A DNA stretch of 8,593 nt from Candidatus Nitrosopumilus sp. Lineage in GTDB: Archaea > Thermoproteota > Nitrososphaeria > Nitrososphaerales > Nitrosopumilaceae. Below the pieces are notes generated by a model. It was not told where the DNA came from, did not search any database, and saw only the letters and a program-made list of their open reading frames with translations. The position numbers and the translations under genes are program-made. This document shows positions 1-5,587 of this stretch, in pieces (position 1 is the stretch's first letter; the number at the start of each line of letters is the position of its first letter). Location: assembly GCA_029864805.1 (NCBI GenBank), contig JAOTSS010000071.1, forward strand, positions 1 to 8,593, given 5' to 3'.

Positions 1-189
1 GGACAGATACTCTGTGACAAGAAGGGAACTAGAGTTGCAAAAGTGAATGAAATGATTGGTCCAATAAGTAGACCATATGCATCAGCAACGCCTTTAACAA
101 ACAGTATAAAAAAATTCATTGGTAAAAGCGTTTACACAATAGAGCAATCTCCTGTCAATAAACCAAAAAAATTTAGGAGAAGAAAATAA
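1..189 (+). CDS. gar1: H/ACA ribonucleoprotein Gar1, C-terminal part (5' truncated by window edge)
   Basis: The open frame enters from the left edge and encodes 62 residues ending in TAA at 187-189. It shows the Gar1/Naf1 beta-barrel pattern: a 'D-K-K-G-T-R-V-A-K-V' strand turn, then 'GPISRPYA', then 'FIGKSVYTIE', followed by a basic tail ending KKFRRRK. Archaeal Gar1 binds Cbf5 in H/ACA guide RNPs and assists pseudouridylation of rRNA; the basic tail probably contacts RNA. The N-terminal portion lies outside the window, so length cannot be judged. A gar1-tfb gene order recurs in other archaea, to my knowledge, which supports the call. The stop codon shares its last A with the tfb start (TAATG), so the two genes are probably co-transcribed and translationally coupled. 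Confidence 0.85.
   Translation, partial: GQILCDKKGTRVAKVNEMIGPISRPYASATPLTNSIKKFIGKSVYTIEQSPVNKPKKFRRRK
175..180 (+). promoter_or_regulatory. Shine-Dalgarno site for tfb
   Basis: AGGAGA lies 8 nt before the ATG at 189, inside the last codons of gar1. It fixes the tfb start and fits translation of tfb from a gar1-tfb polycistronic message rather than from a leaderless one. Confidence 0.6.
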
Positions 190-1145
190 TGAACATACTA
201 GAAAAACAAAACTGTCCTGAATGTAAGTCTACATTAGTAGATGACATGCAGAATGGTGAAATCATCTGTTCTGGTTGCGGCGTAGTAGTCGATGATCAGA
301 TGTCAGATTATGGTCCAGAAACTATTAGCTCAAATTTCGAAGACAAGATGAAATTAGCAAGAGCTACAGGACAAACAACTTATTCTCAACATGATTTGGG
401 AATAACAACTGAGATTTCAATTAGTGCAAAAGACTTTAGCGGGAAAACAATCAACCGTGAAGTTGCAAATCAAATGCACAATCTCAGAAAATGGCAACAA
501 AGAGTACGAGTTTCCTCACCAAAAGAGAGACGACTTGCAAATGTTTTAACGAAAATGGGAGAAACATGTGATAGCCTTGGTCTTTCGAAAAATGTTTTGG
601 AAACTGCTTCTATGATATACAGAAACTTGGACGGGCATGTTGATGTGAAGGGAAAATCAGTAGTTAGCATCACTACAGCTACAATTTACATGGCATGCAA
701 ACAATGTAATGTAGTTAGATCACTAGAAGAGATTTGTCGCGGAATTTGTCCACCAAAAGATGTCAAATCAAAAACAAAACTTGCAGCAAGATATTATAGA
801 ACCATGATAATGGAAATGGGGCATTTATCAGCCCCAGTTTTAACCATGGACAAATACATCTCAAAGATAGCAAACATGACACAGACTGAGGTGAGAGTTG
901 AAAGACTAGCCTTGGAAATTGCAGAAAAAACTAAAGATAGTAGTATTGCAGATGGAAAAGCTCCAAATGGAATTGCAGCGGCATATCTGTATGTGGCATC
1001 TGTGCTACTTGGGCAAAACGTTCTACAAAGAGACGTTTCAAGTATTGCAGGAGTAACAGAAGTTACTATCAGAAATAGATGTAAAGAGATTCTAACATGC
1101 TACAAACTCAAAATTACTTTAAGACCGTCTCTGGCCAAATATTAA
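189..1145 (+). CDS. tfb: Transcription initiation factor B (TFB/TFIIB family)
   Basis: TFB bridges TBP-bound promoters and RNA polymerase and sets the start site. The 318-residue length is normal for archaeal TFB. An N-terminal zinc ribbon has C9-x2-C12 and C27-x2-C30. A B-reader/linker follows (about 34-75, with 'YGPE' and 'TGQTTYSQHDLG', matching the usual 'G.P.T...HD.GL.T' block). The family-typical 'LRKWQQRVRVSSPKER' stretch is at about 98-113. Two cyclin folds follow (about 108-205 and 212-310), and the second ends with a helix-turn-helix 'RDVSSIAGVTEVTIRNR' that would read the BRE. The start is supported by an SD 8 nt upstream and by the immediate zinc ribbon. Thaumarchaeota usually carry several TFB paralogues, so this may be one of a set. 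Its linkage to gar1 hints at a housekeeping copy, which is inference. Confidence 0.96.
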   Translation: MNILEKQNCPECKSTLVDDMQNGEIICSGCGVVVDDQMSDYGPETISSNFEDKMKLARATGQTTYSQHDLGITTEISISAKDFSGKTINREVANQMHNLRKWQQRVRVSSPKERRLANVLTKMGETCDSLGLSKNVLETASMIYRNLDGHVDVKGKSVVSITTATIYMACKQCNVVRSLEEICRGICPPKDVKSKTKLAARYYRTMIMEMGHLSAPVLTMDKYISKIANMTQTEVRVERLALEIAEKTKDSSIADGKAPNGIAAAYLYVASVLLGQNVLQRDVSSIAGVTEVTIRNRCKEILTCYKLKITLRPSLAKY

Positions 1146-1170
1146 ATCCCCCCCTCTTTTCATTTTATTA
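1146..1170 (+). terminator. Possible pyrimidine-rich terminator after tfb
   Basis: Immediately after the tfb stop comes a run of seven C (1148-1154), then a T-rich stretch (CTCTTTTCATTTTATT). Archaeal termination often needs only a T-rich tract on the non-template strand, so transcription could end here before the sufC promoter. No hairpin is evident. Confidence 0.35.
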
Positions 1171-1207
1171 TAAAAAAATCACATTAGGATTAGCTAAATT
1201 TCGTCGG

Positions 1208-1217
1208 TATTATATAG
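1208..1217 (+). promoter_or_regulatory. TATA box (box A) for sufC
   Basis: TATTATATAG is centred about 25 nt before the ATG at 1238, the spacing expected for a leaderless archaeal transcript. It supports the internal ATG rather than an upstream start at 1097. Confidence 0.6.
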
Positions 1218-1237
1218 AGAAACAGAGGAAACACATC

Positions 1238-2014
1238 ATGGCAGTATTAGAAATTAAAGATCTTCATGTTTCAAGAGAGGGTAAAGAGATTCTCAAAGGA
1301 GTAAATCTAAAGACTGGACCTGGAGAAGTACATGCCATTATGGGACCGAATGGTTCTGGAAAAAGTACACTGGCATACACATTACTAGCACATCCAAAAT
1401 ATGAGGTGACAAAAGGAGATATTTTGTTTGATGGCGAGAGTATCTTAGATTTAACAGCAGATGAAAGAGCAAAGAAAGGATTATTTTTAGGATTTCAATA
1501 TCCAACTGAGGTTTCAGGTGTAGGATTTTCTCATTTTCTTAGAACAGCTTACAATTCTTTGAGCAAAGCACTTGAAGGGGATGACAGAGAAGTATTCATC
1601 ACAGTGAGAGAATTTCAAAAATATCTAAAAGAGAATTTAGAAAAAGTTGGATTAAAAGAAGAGTTTCTATCAAGATATCTAAACGAAGGATTCTCAGGTG
1701 GAGAGAAAAAACGTGCAGAAGTTTTACAAATGGCAGTATTAAAACCGAAAATTTCAATTTTAGATGAACCTGATTCAGGATTAGATATTGATGCAGTTCA
1801 AGCAGTTGCGCAAGCAATAAGCAAAGTTTCAGGAAAAGATGCAACAGTAATTGTAATTACTCACTATGCTAGGATTTTGAAATTCTTAGACAAACTAGAT
1901 TTTGTTCATGTTTTTGCCAGAGGTCAAGTTCTAAAAACAGGTGATGCGTCCCTGGCAGACAAACTAGAAGCAGAAGGTTATGATTGGATTCTAGAACAGC
2001 CGCAAACTAATTAG
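1238..2014 (+). CDS. sufC: SufC, Fe-S cluster assembly ATPase
   Basis: SufC is the cytosolic ABC-type ATPase of the SUF machinery; with the SufB/SufD scaffold it drives Fe-S cluster assembly. The 258-residue product carries every nucleotide-binding element: Walker A GPNGSGKST (36-44), Q-loop GFQYP with Q87, signature SGGEKKR (153-159), Walker B ISILDEPDSGLD (172-183, Glu177 catalytic) and H-loop H209 in VITHY. 'SGGEKKR' and 'DEPDSGLDID' are SufC hallmarks and separate it from transporter ATPases; there is no membrane segment. The frame is open back to 1097, but that extension would overlap tfb. The ATG at 1238 matches the family N-terminus (MAVLEIKDLHV) and sits about 25 nt after a TATA box. 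No sufB or sufD follows it in this window, so the partners must be encoded elsewhere. A downstream DUF167 ORF begins 28 nt later. Confidence 0.96.
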   Translation: MAVLEIKDLHVSREGKEILKGVNLKTGPGEVHAIMGPNGSGKSTLAYTLLAHPKYEVTKGDILFDGESILDLTADERAKKGLFLGFQYPTEVSGVGFSHFLRTAYNSLSKALEGDDREVFITVREFQKYLKENLEKVGLKEEFLSRYLNEGFSGGEKKRAEVLQMAVLKPKISILDEPDSGLDIDAVQAVAQAISKVSGKDATVIVITHYARILKFLDKLDFVHVFARGQVLKTGDASLADKLEAEGYDWILEQPQTN

Positions 2015-2042
2015 ATTTAACTTAAAATATTTTCTGAGCATA

Positions 2043-2255
2043 TTGATTTACAAAGTACGCGTAGAATTTTTTAAAAAATTTTTAGAAATCAATGATAATG
2101 AAATCAATATTGGAGTAAAATCAAAACCAAATAAAGGAGAAGTAAATAAAGAGATAGTCAAAAAAATTGCAAAACAGTTCGGTGTATTTACCAGTTCAGT
2201 TCAAATAAAACCAGGTTATAAATTACGAGACAAGATTATTGAGATTCTACAATAG
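2043..2255 (+). CDS. DUF167 / YggU-family small protein
   Basis: A 70-residue ORF matches the DUF167 (YggU) family pattern. The central 'IGVKSKPNKGEVNKEIVKKIAKQFGV' region (residues about 23-48) corresponds to the family's 'V.AP...GKAN..L...LA..FGV' core, followed by 'SSVQIKPGYKLRDKIIEI' corresponding to the 'V.I..G...R.K...I' strand. The family has an alpha/beta fold and no firmly established biochemical role. The N-terminal strand is unusual: 'RVEFFKKFLEI' replaces the common 'VKP.S....V' segment. The only reasonable initiator is TTG at 2043, as the frame has no ATG or GTG start. A weak A+T box (about 2016-2023) lies some 25 nt upstream, so it could have its own leaderless start or be read through from sufC, whose stop is 28 nt away. 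Confidence 0.72.
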   Translation: MIYKVRVEFFKKFLEINDNEINIGVKSKPNKGEVNKEIVKKIAKQFGVFTSSVQIKPGYKLRDKIIEILQ

Positions 2256-2270
2256 AGAATCTAGTTTTTG

Positions 2271-2278
2271 TTTAAATA
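2271..2278 (+). promoter_or_regulatory. TATA box for the Cld/HemQ-family gene
   Basis: TTTAAATA is centred about 26 nt upstream of the ATG at 2301, in the 45-bp gap after the DUF167 ORF. The spacing predicts a leaderless mRNA, and there is no purine-rich SD in front of the ATG. Confidence 0.6.
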
Positions 2279-2300
2279 GGGTTTCAAAATTGTAAAAAAT

Positions 2301-2975
2301 ATGTCAGAAGATCAAAATCAATATTATTTTAATTTCTCATTTTTCAAAGTTGACCCTAAATGGAGATGGATGGCAGATTTGGCAAAAGAAGAATCGGCAA
2401 AAGAAGTGGAAAATGTGATTAATAATTCAGGAATAATGTTTAGATCATATTCAAACTTAGGATTAAGAGATGATGCGGACTTTTTGTTTTGGTTTGCAGC
2501 AAAATCAGTTGAAGAAATCCAAACAGTAATTGAGAAAATTTACAAAACAGTTTTTGGGAAATATATTCTTCCATCTAGAACATATTTGTCATGTACTAGA
2601 CCATCACTTTATGTTCAAGAACAAAAAGCTCATGGATTTGTTACAGGTAATGATCCAAAAAAACATGTTATTGTTTATCCATTTACAAAGACTAGAGAAT
2701 GGTATCTTCTACCAAAAGAAAAACGTCAAGAAATAATGGACGAGCATATTGAGGTAAGCAAGAAATATCCTCAAGTAGTTCTAAACACAACATACTCTTT
2801 TGGAATACATGATGAAGATTTTATGTTAGCCTTTGAAGTAGACAATATCAGAGATTTCCAGGATCTCATAATGGAATTAAGAGAAACCCAAGTTTCAACA
2901 TATGTTAAAAATGACATTCCAATGATTGTGTGTGTCAAAAAAGATATTGTGTCATTAATTTCCAGCCTGGGCTAA
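2301..2975 (+). CDS. Chlorite dismutase/HemQ-family protein, probable coproheme decarboxylase-like enzyme
   Basis: This 224-residue cytosolic protein has the Cld-family layout of two ferredoxin-like halves. Diagnostic blocks are 'SNLGLRDDADFLFW' (51-64), 'YPFTKTREWYLLP' (126-138), 'MDEHIEVSKKYP' (146-157) and 'NTTYSFGIHDEDFMLAFE' (162-179). His149 aligns with the proximal heme ligand. Tyr126 and Lys130 of YPFTK align with the catalytic Tyr and propionate Lys of HemQ. Thirteen residues after the His, where chlorite dismutase has its essential Arg and Firmicute HemQ has Gln, this protein has Asn162. It therefore should not be called a chlorite dismutase. From family knowledge it could oxidatively decarboxylate coproheme to heme b, completing the siroheme-dependent pathway encoded about 1.5 kb downstream; that role is inference. 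It has its own leaderless promoter. The alternative is another Cld-superfamily heme protein of unknown role. Alignments were made from memory. Confidence 0.85.
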   Translation: MSEDQNQYYFNFSFFKVDPKWRWMADLAKEESAKEVENVINNSGIMFRSYSNLGLRDDADFLFWFAAKSVEEIQTVIEKIYKTVFGKYILPSRTYLSCTRPSLYVQEQKAHGFVTGNDPKKHVIVYPFTKTREWYLLPKEKRQEIMDEHIEVSKKYPQVVLNTTYSFGIHDEDFMLAFEVDNIRDFQDLIMELRETQVSTYVKNDIPMIVCVKKDIVSLISSLG

Positions 2976-3002
2976 TTATTAAAAATAAATTAAGAATGTA
3001 AG

Positions 3003-3015
3003 CAAATTTTTATTT
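3003..3015 (+). terminator. Possible T-tract terminator after the Cld-family gene
   Basis: Within the 152-bp gap 2976-3127 (the longest in the window) a T5 run plus TATTT occurs at 3007-3015, about 30 nt after the stop codon. No convincing hairpin surrounds it. The rest of the gap is A+T-rich and contains the promoter of the next gene; I see no RNA gene or small ORF in it. Confidence 0.3.
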
Positions 3016-3092
3016 CAAAAACCAAAATATCAGGGCTGCAAATCTTGGATAAACATAAATGATGAAATTTTAAACGTGAAATAGTTTTGAAA

Positions 3093-3100
3093 TATATAAT
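3093..3100 (+). promoter_or_regulatory. TATA box for the aldo-keto reductase operon
   Basis: TATATAAT is the strongest TATA match in the gap. It predicts transcription starting near 3120-3124, giving a leader of only a few bases before the TTG at 3128. A GAGG at 3115-3118 has good SD spacing (9 nt) but would lie at or upstream of the predicted start of the RNA, so it may not be used. Confidence 0.55.
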
Positions 3101-3127
3101 AACAAACTCAGCTAGAGGATATAAAAA

Positions 3128-4126
3128 TTGAATTACAATAAACTAGGAAAAACAGACATCAAAGTATCAGAATTAGGGTTTGGTGCATGGTCCATAGCAT
3201 TAGATTGGTGGGGCAAAAAAATTGAAGAAGATGAAGCAAAAAGAATGCTCAAAAAGGCATATGATTTAGGGATTAACTTTTTTGAAACTGGTGACATGTA
3301 CGGTAAAGGGAAAAGTGAGAGGCTAATCGGAGAAGTTTTCAAAGACATGAGAGATGAAATTATAATTTCCACAAAGTACGGGTATGATTTTTCAGAAGTA
3401 GAACAAATAGGACATAGCGAGCTTCCTCAAAGATTTGATGAAGATTTTACTAAAAAAGCATTAAGAGATAGTTTAGAGAGATTACAAACAGATCATCTTG
3501 ACATGTATGGTCTACACAATCCAAAATTAAAACATATTAGAGATGATTCAATTTTTAATGTATTAGATAGTTTCATAGAAGATGAAACGATAAAGACATA
3601 TCAAGTTGCGCTCGGTCCTGCAATTGGCTGGACACAAGAAGGTCTAGAAGCAATGGAGAGATCAAATTTAAGTGCGGTTCAAACAGTTTACAATATTTTA
3701 GAACAAACACCTGGAAATGAATTGATGAGAAAAGCTGAAGAGAAAAATGTTGGAATTCTTGTAAGAGTTCCAGAAGCATCAGGGATTCTTACAGGCAAGG
3801 TAAATGCAGACACTAAAATCGATGAGAAAGACCACAGATCAGTAAGAAAAGGGGAATGGATTAAAGCATCACTAGAAAAAGTTGAACTGCTAAGACCTAT
3901 TGCAGAAAGAAATGGGCTAACAATTACAGAATTAGCAATGAAGTTCATCATGTCAAAGAAAGGATTTGCATCGGTATTTCCAACAGTAGTTAGTGAAGAA
4001 GAGATAGTAAACTATGTAGAGATGACAAAAGGAGAATACATCCCAGTATCAGACATGAAAGAGATTGAAGAATTGTATAATTCTTGGCCATCTTATGAAT
4101 TAAAGGCAACACCTCAAGCAAACTAA
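3128..4126 (+). CDS. Aldo/keto reductase family protein
   Basis: This 332-residue cytosolic protein has the AKR TIM-barrel pattern. It starts 'NYNKLGKTDIKVSELGFGAW', the usual first strand and hairpin. 'INFFETGDMYGKGKSERLIG' (49-68) carries Tyr58, 'STKYG' holds Lys83, and 'LDMYGLHNP' holds His130. These correspond to Tyr, Lys and His of the AKR tetrad. The tetrad Asp, five residues before the Tyr, is Glu53. The C-terminal cofactor loop reads 'SVFPTVVSEEEI' (282-293) rather than the common 'IPG' form, so NADP(H) binding may be modified. The family reduces aldehydes and ketones with NAD(P)H; the substrate is unknown. TTG at 3128 is chosen because it reproduces the family N-terminus exactly and a promoter lies just upstream. 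The downstream small gene starts 7 nt after its stop, indicating a two-gene operon. Confidence 0.88.
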   Translation: MNYNKLGKTDIKVSELGFGAWSIALDWWGKKIEEDEAKRMLKKAYDLGINFFETGDMYGKGKSERLIGEVFKDMRDEIIISTKYGYDFSEVEQIGHSELPQRFDEDFTKKALRDSLERLQTDHLDMYGLHNPKLKHIRDDSIFNVLDSFIEDETIKTYQVALGPAIGWTQEGLEAMERSNLSAVQTVYNILEQTPGNELMRKAEEKNVGILVRVPEASGILTGKVNADTKIDEKDHRSVRKGEWIKASLEKVELLRPIAERNGLTITELAMKFIMSKKGFASVFPTVVSEEEIVNYVEMTKGEYIPVSDMKEIEELYNSWPSYELKATPQAN

Positions 4127-4133
4127 TTAACAA

Positions 4134-4472
4134 ATGGACATTCCAATAGATTCAGAAAAAACTTTAGAAGTTATAGAAAGAATGAGGCGTGGTAAAATTG
4201 GACAACATAAGAAATGGAAAACAATAATTAAAAAAATCAAAAATGATGAGCCATTAAATCCAGGCGAATTAGAATATTATTCAAATCTAACTAGAATCTA
4301 CAAGGACTCAAGTATTACGAGTAGAAGCAAAATTTATCATACAAAGATCTCAGAACTGGATGAAAAGATTCCATGTAATTCATGTGAGGAAAAATCAGAA
4401 TATTATTGCAACATAAACGATCAGTATTTTTGTACTGTTCATGTAGTTGGACATGACGAAAACGAAATTTAA
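4134..4472 (+). CDS. Small conserved-looking protein with C-terminal B-box-like zinc-binding cluster
   Basis: I do not recognise this 112-residue protein as a named family. The N-terminal two thirds is helical and basic ('ERMRRGKIGQHKKWKTIIKKIK', about 15-36), followed by 'LNPGELEYYSNL'. The last 32 residues hold C81-x2-C84-x7-C92-x7-C100-x2-H103-x3-H107, with N95/D96 between. This spacing resembles a B-box or other cross-brace zinc finger, though the eighth ligand of a full B-box is not obvious. A metal-stabilised module for protein or nucleic-acid contact is plausible, but function is unknown. It has no signal peptide or membrane segment. It starts 7 nt after the aldo-keto reductase, without a clear SD, so it is probably co-transcribed. 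Its stop overlaps the stop of the convergent siroheme decarboxylase gene by four bases. Confidence 0.75.
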   Translation: MDIPIDSEKTLEVIERMRRGKIGQHKKWKTIIKKIKNDEPLNPGELEYYSNLTRIYKDSSITSRSKIYHTKISELDEKIPCNSCEEKSEYYCNINDQYFCTVHVVGHDENEI

Positions 4473-5518
4473 GAAGCAGGCACTTTTTCTTCTAAACTAA
4501 ATGAATGCTCTACAAAATATTCTACACGTGTTTTTTTGAATTCACGAGAGCTGAAGAGAATTTTGTAATCATCCACATGAATTTGATCCTGAATTGTTTT
4601 TGCCATTTCATTTGCCTCATCATGTGTTTTACAATGAATCATTGAAAATACATTATAAGGCCAATCAGCATATGTTGGGCGTTCATAACAATGACTTACT
4701 TGAGGAAACGACCCCAAAGTTTCTCCAACTTTAGAAATTCTATCTTCAGGCACTTTCCAAACAATCATCCCATTTGCAGTAAATCCAACTTGTCTATGTC
4801 TTAAGATTGCTGCAAATCTTCTCATCACGCCAATCTCTTCATAGTATTTCATTTTTTCAAATAATTCATCTTCTGTGATTCCAAGATTTTTGGCAGATTT
4901 AACAAATGGTTCATCAACTATTTCCATATCTTTTTGTAATTCACGAATAAAATTTTTGTCATCTTCAGTAGGATTGAATTGGATATTTTTAATTTCTTTT
5001 TTCTCCTCTGTGGGTGCAACATCATGTTTTTTATCATCAACCATGTCTAATTTTACACCAATCTTGAACAATTGTAATGTAGGAAGCATTCTTACTTTTT
5101 TGATTCCTTTAAGAGTATTGAATTTCTCAAGTTCTTCTTTCAAATCAGAGCCCGGGGGAACTGCCAAAGTAAACCAAAGATTAAACTCATGGTCTCGTTC
5201 ATAGTTATGACTGACACCCGGATGGCGATTAATTTGACTTGCAACATATTCTAGTTTATCATCTTCAATTTCCATTGCAACCAAAGAACTAGTATAGCCA
5301 AGTTTTCTAGTATCAAAAATTGCGCTTAGTTGCCTCAAAACACCAATTTCCTTTAGATGTTTTAGACGCTCTTTGATGAGCTCCGGCGTAGTGTTAAATT
5401 TTTTAGCAATAGCATCAAAAGGTCTCGTAACAAGTGGAAAAGTCCATTGAATTTCATTTAAAAGTTCTTTATCAGATTCATCCATCGAAGTCATCAAGTC
5501 AATATTTTGTTCATTCAA
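4469..5518 (-). CDS. ahbAB: Fused AhbA-AhbB siroheme decarboxylase (two Lrp/AsnC-like domains)
   Basis: Siroheme decarboxylase removes two acetate carboxyls from siroheme to give 12,18-didecarboxysiroheme in the archaeal Ahb pathway. The 349 residues contain two homologous modules. AhbA-like (about 15-158): 'IQWTFPLVTRPFDAIAKKF', 'EIGVLRQLSAIFDTRKLGYTSSLVA' and 'HPGVSHNYERDHEFNLWFTLAVP'. AhbB-like (about 184-330): 'EIGVMRRFAAILRHRQVGFTAN', 'VWKVPEDR' and the diagnostic 'VSHCYERPTYADWPYNVFSMIH'. A charged linker (about 160-182) joins them. In characterised archaeal systems the subunits are normally separate and pair up; here one chain carries both. Each half has an HTH-like start, so automated tools may label it an AsnC regulator, but the YERP/DWPYN blocks argue for the enzyme. 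The frame opens with TTG at 5518; ATGs at residues 9 and 12 are alternative starts. It is divergent from sirC across 69 bp. Confidence 0.9.
   Translation of the reverse strand: MNEQNIDLMTSMDESDKELLNEIQWTFPLVTRPFDAIAKKFNTTPELIKERLKHLKEIGVLRQLSAIFDTRKLGYTSSLVAMEIEDDKLEYVASQINRHPGVSHNYERDHEFNLWFTLAVPPGSDLKEELEKFNTLKGIKKVRMLPTLQLFKIGVKLDMVDDKKHDVAPTEEKKEIKNIQFNPTEDDKNFIRELQKDMEIVDEPFVKSAKNLGITEDELFEKMKYYEEIGVMRRFAAILRHRQVGFTANGMIVWKVPEDRISKVGETLGSFPQVSHCYERPTYADWPYNVFSMIHCKTHDEANEMAKTIQDQIHVDDYKILFSSREFKKTRVEYFVEHSFSLEEKVPAS
4484..4490 (+). terminator. Possible T-tract terminator of the aldo-keto reductase operon, inside the 3' end of ahbAB
   Basis: A TTTTTCT tract on the plus strand lies 12 nt after the stop of the zinc-cluster gene. 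As the genes converge with no gap, plus-strand transcripts must end within ahbAB, and this is the first T-rich stretch they meet. No hairpin was seen. Confidence 0.25.
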
Positions 5519-5587
5519 TTAAAAATGTAGCTAGAAGATATTCAGTGATTTTTAATACATAAATAGAAACTCAAGCCCATTTGATCG
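5519..5587. promoter_or_regulatory. Divergent promoter region between ahbAB and sirC-hemA-hemB
   Basis: The 69-bp intergenic segment must hold promoters in both directions. The plus strand has an A+T box at 5557-5565 (ACATAAATA), centred about 26 nt before the sirC ATG at 5588. The same box read on the minus strand (TTTATGTAT, plus 5555-5563) would start transcription near 5534, about 16 nt before the ahbAB TTG. The two boxes overlap, so TBP/TFB binding may be shared or competitive. Confidence 0.55.

Noticed and set aside
1097..1237. Upstream 47-residue extension of the SufC reading frame
   Set aside because: It would overlap the 3' end of tfb, has no family similarity, and the ATG at 1238 matches the SufC N-terminus with a TATA box about 25 nt upstream.
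2301..2975. Calling the Cld-family protein a chlorite dismutase
   Set aside because: The distal Arg position is Asn162, while the HemQ-type Tyr and Lys are present; nothing nearby suggests (per)chlorate respiration.
2976..3127. A hidden RNA gene or small ORF in the 152-bp gap
   Set aside because: The gap is A+T-rich with no tRNA-like pairing, no coding frame of note and only promoter- and terminator-like elements.
4875..5204. Plus-strand open frame inside ahbAB, and similar antisense frames inside tfb, sufC, the aldo-keto reductase and hemA
   Set aside because: They are shadows of strongly supported genes on the other strand or frame and show no recognisable protein pattern.
5512..5514. ATG on the minus strand near the ahbAB start
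   Set aside because: It is out of frame with ahbAB and meets a stop codon after six codons.
4469..5518. Calling the minus-strand protein an AsnC/Lrp transcription regulator
   Set aside because: HTH-like starts are part of the siroheme decarboxylase fold; the YER, CYERP and DWPYN blocks and the neighbouring sirC-hemA-hemB genes support the enzyme.
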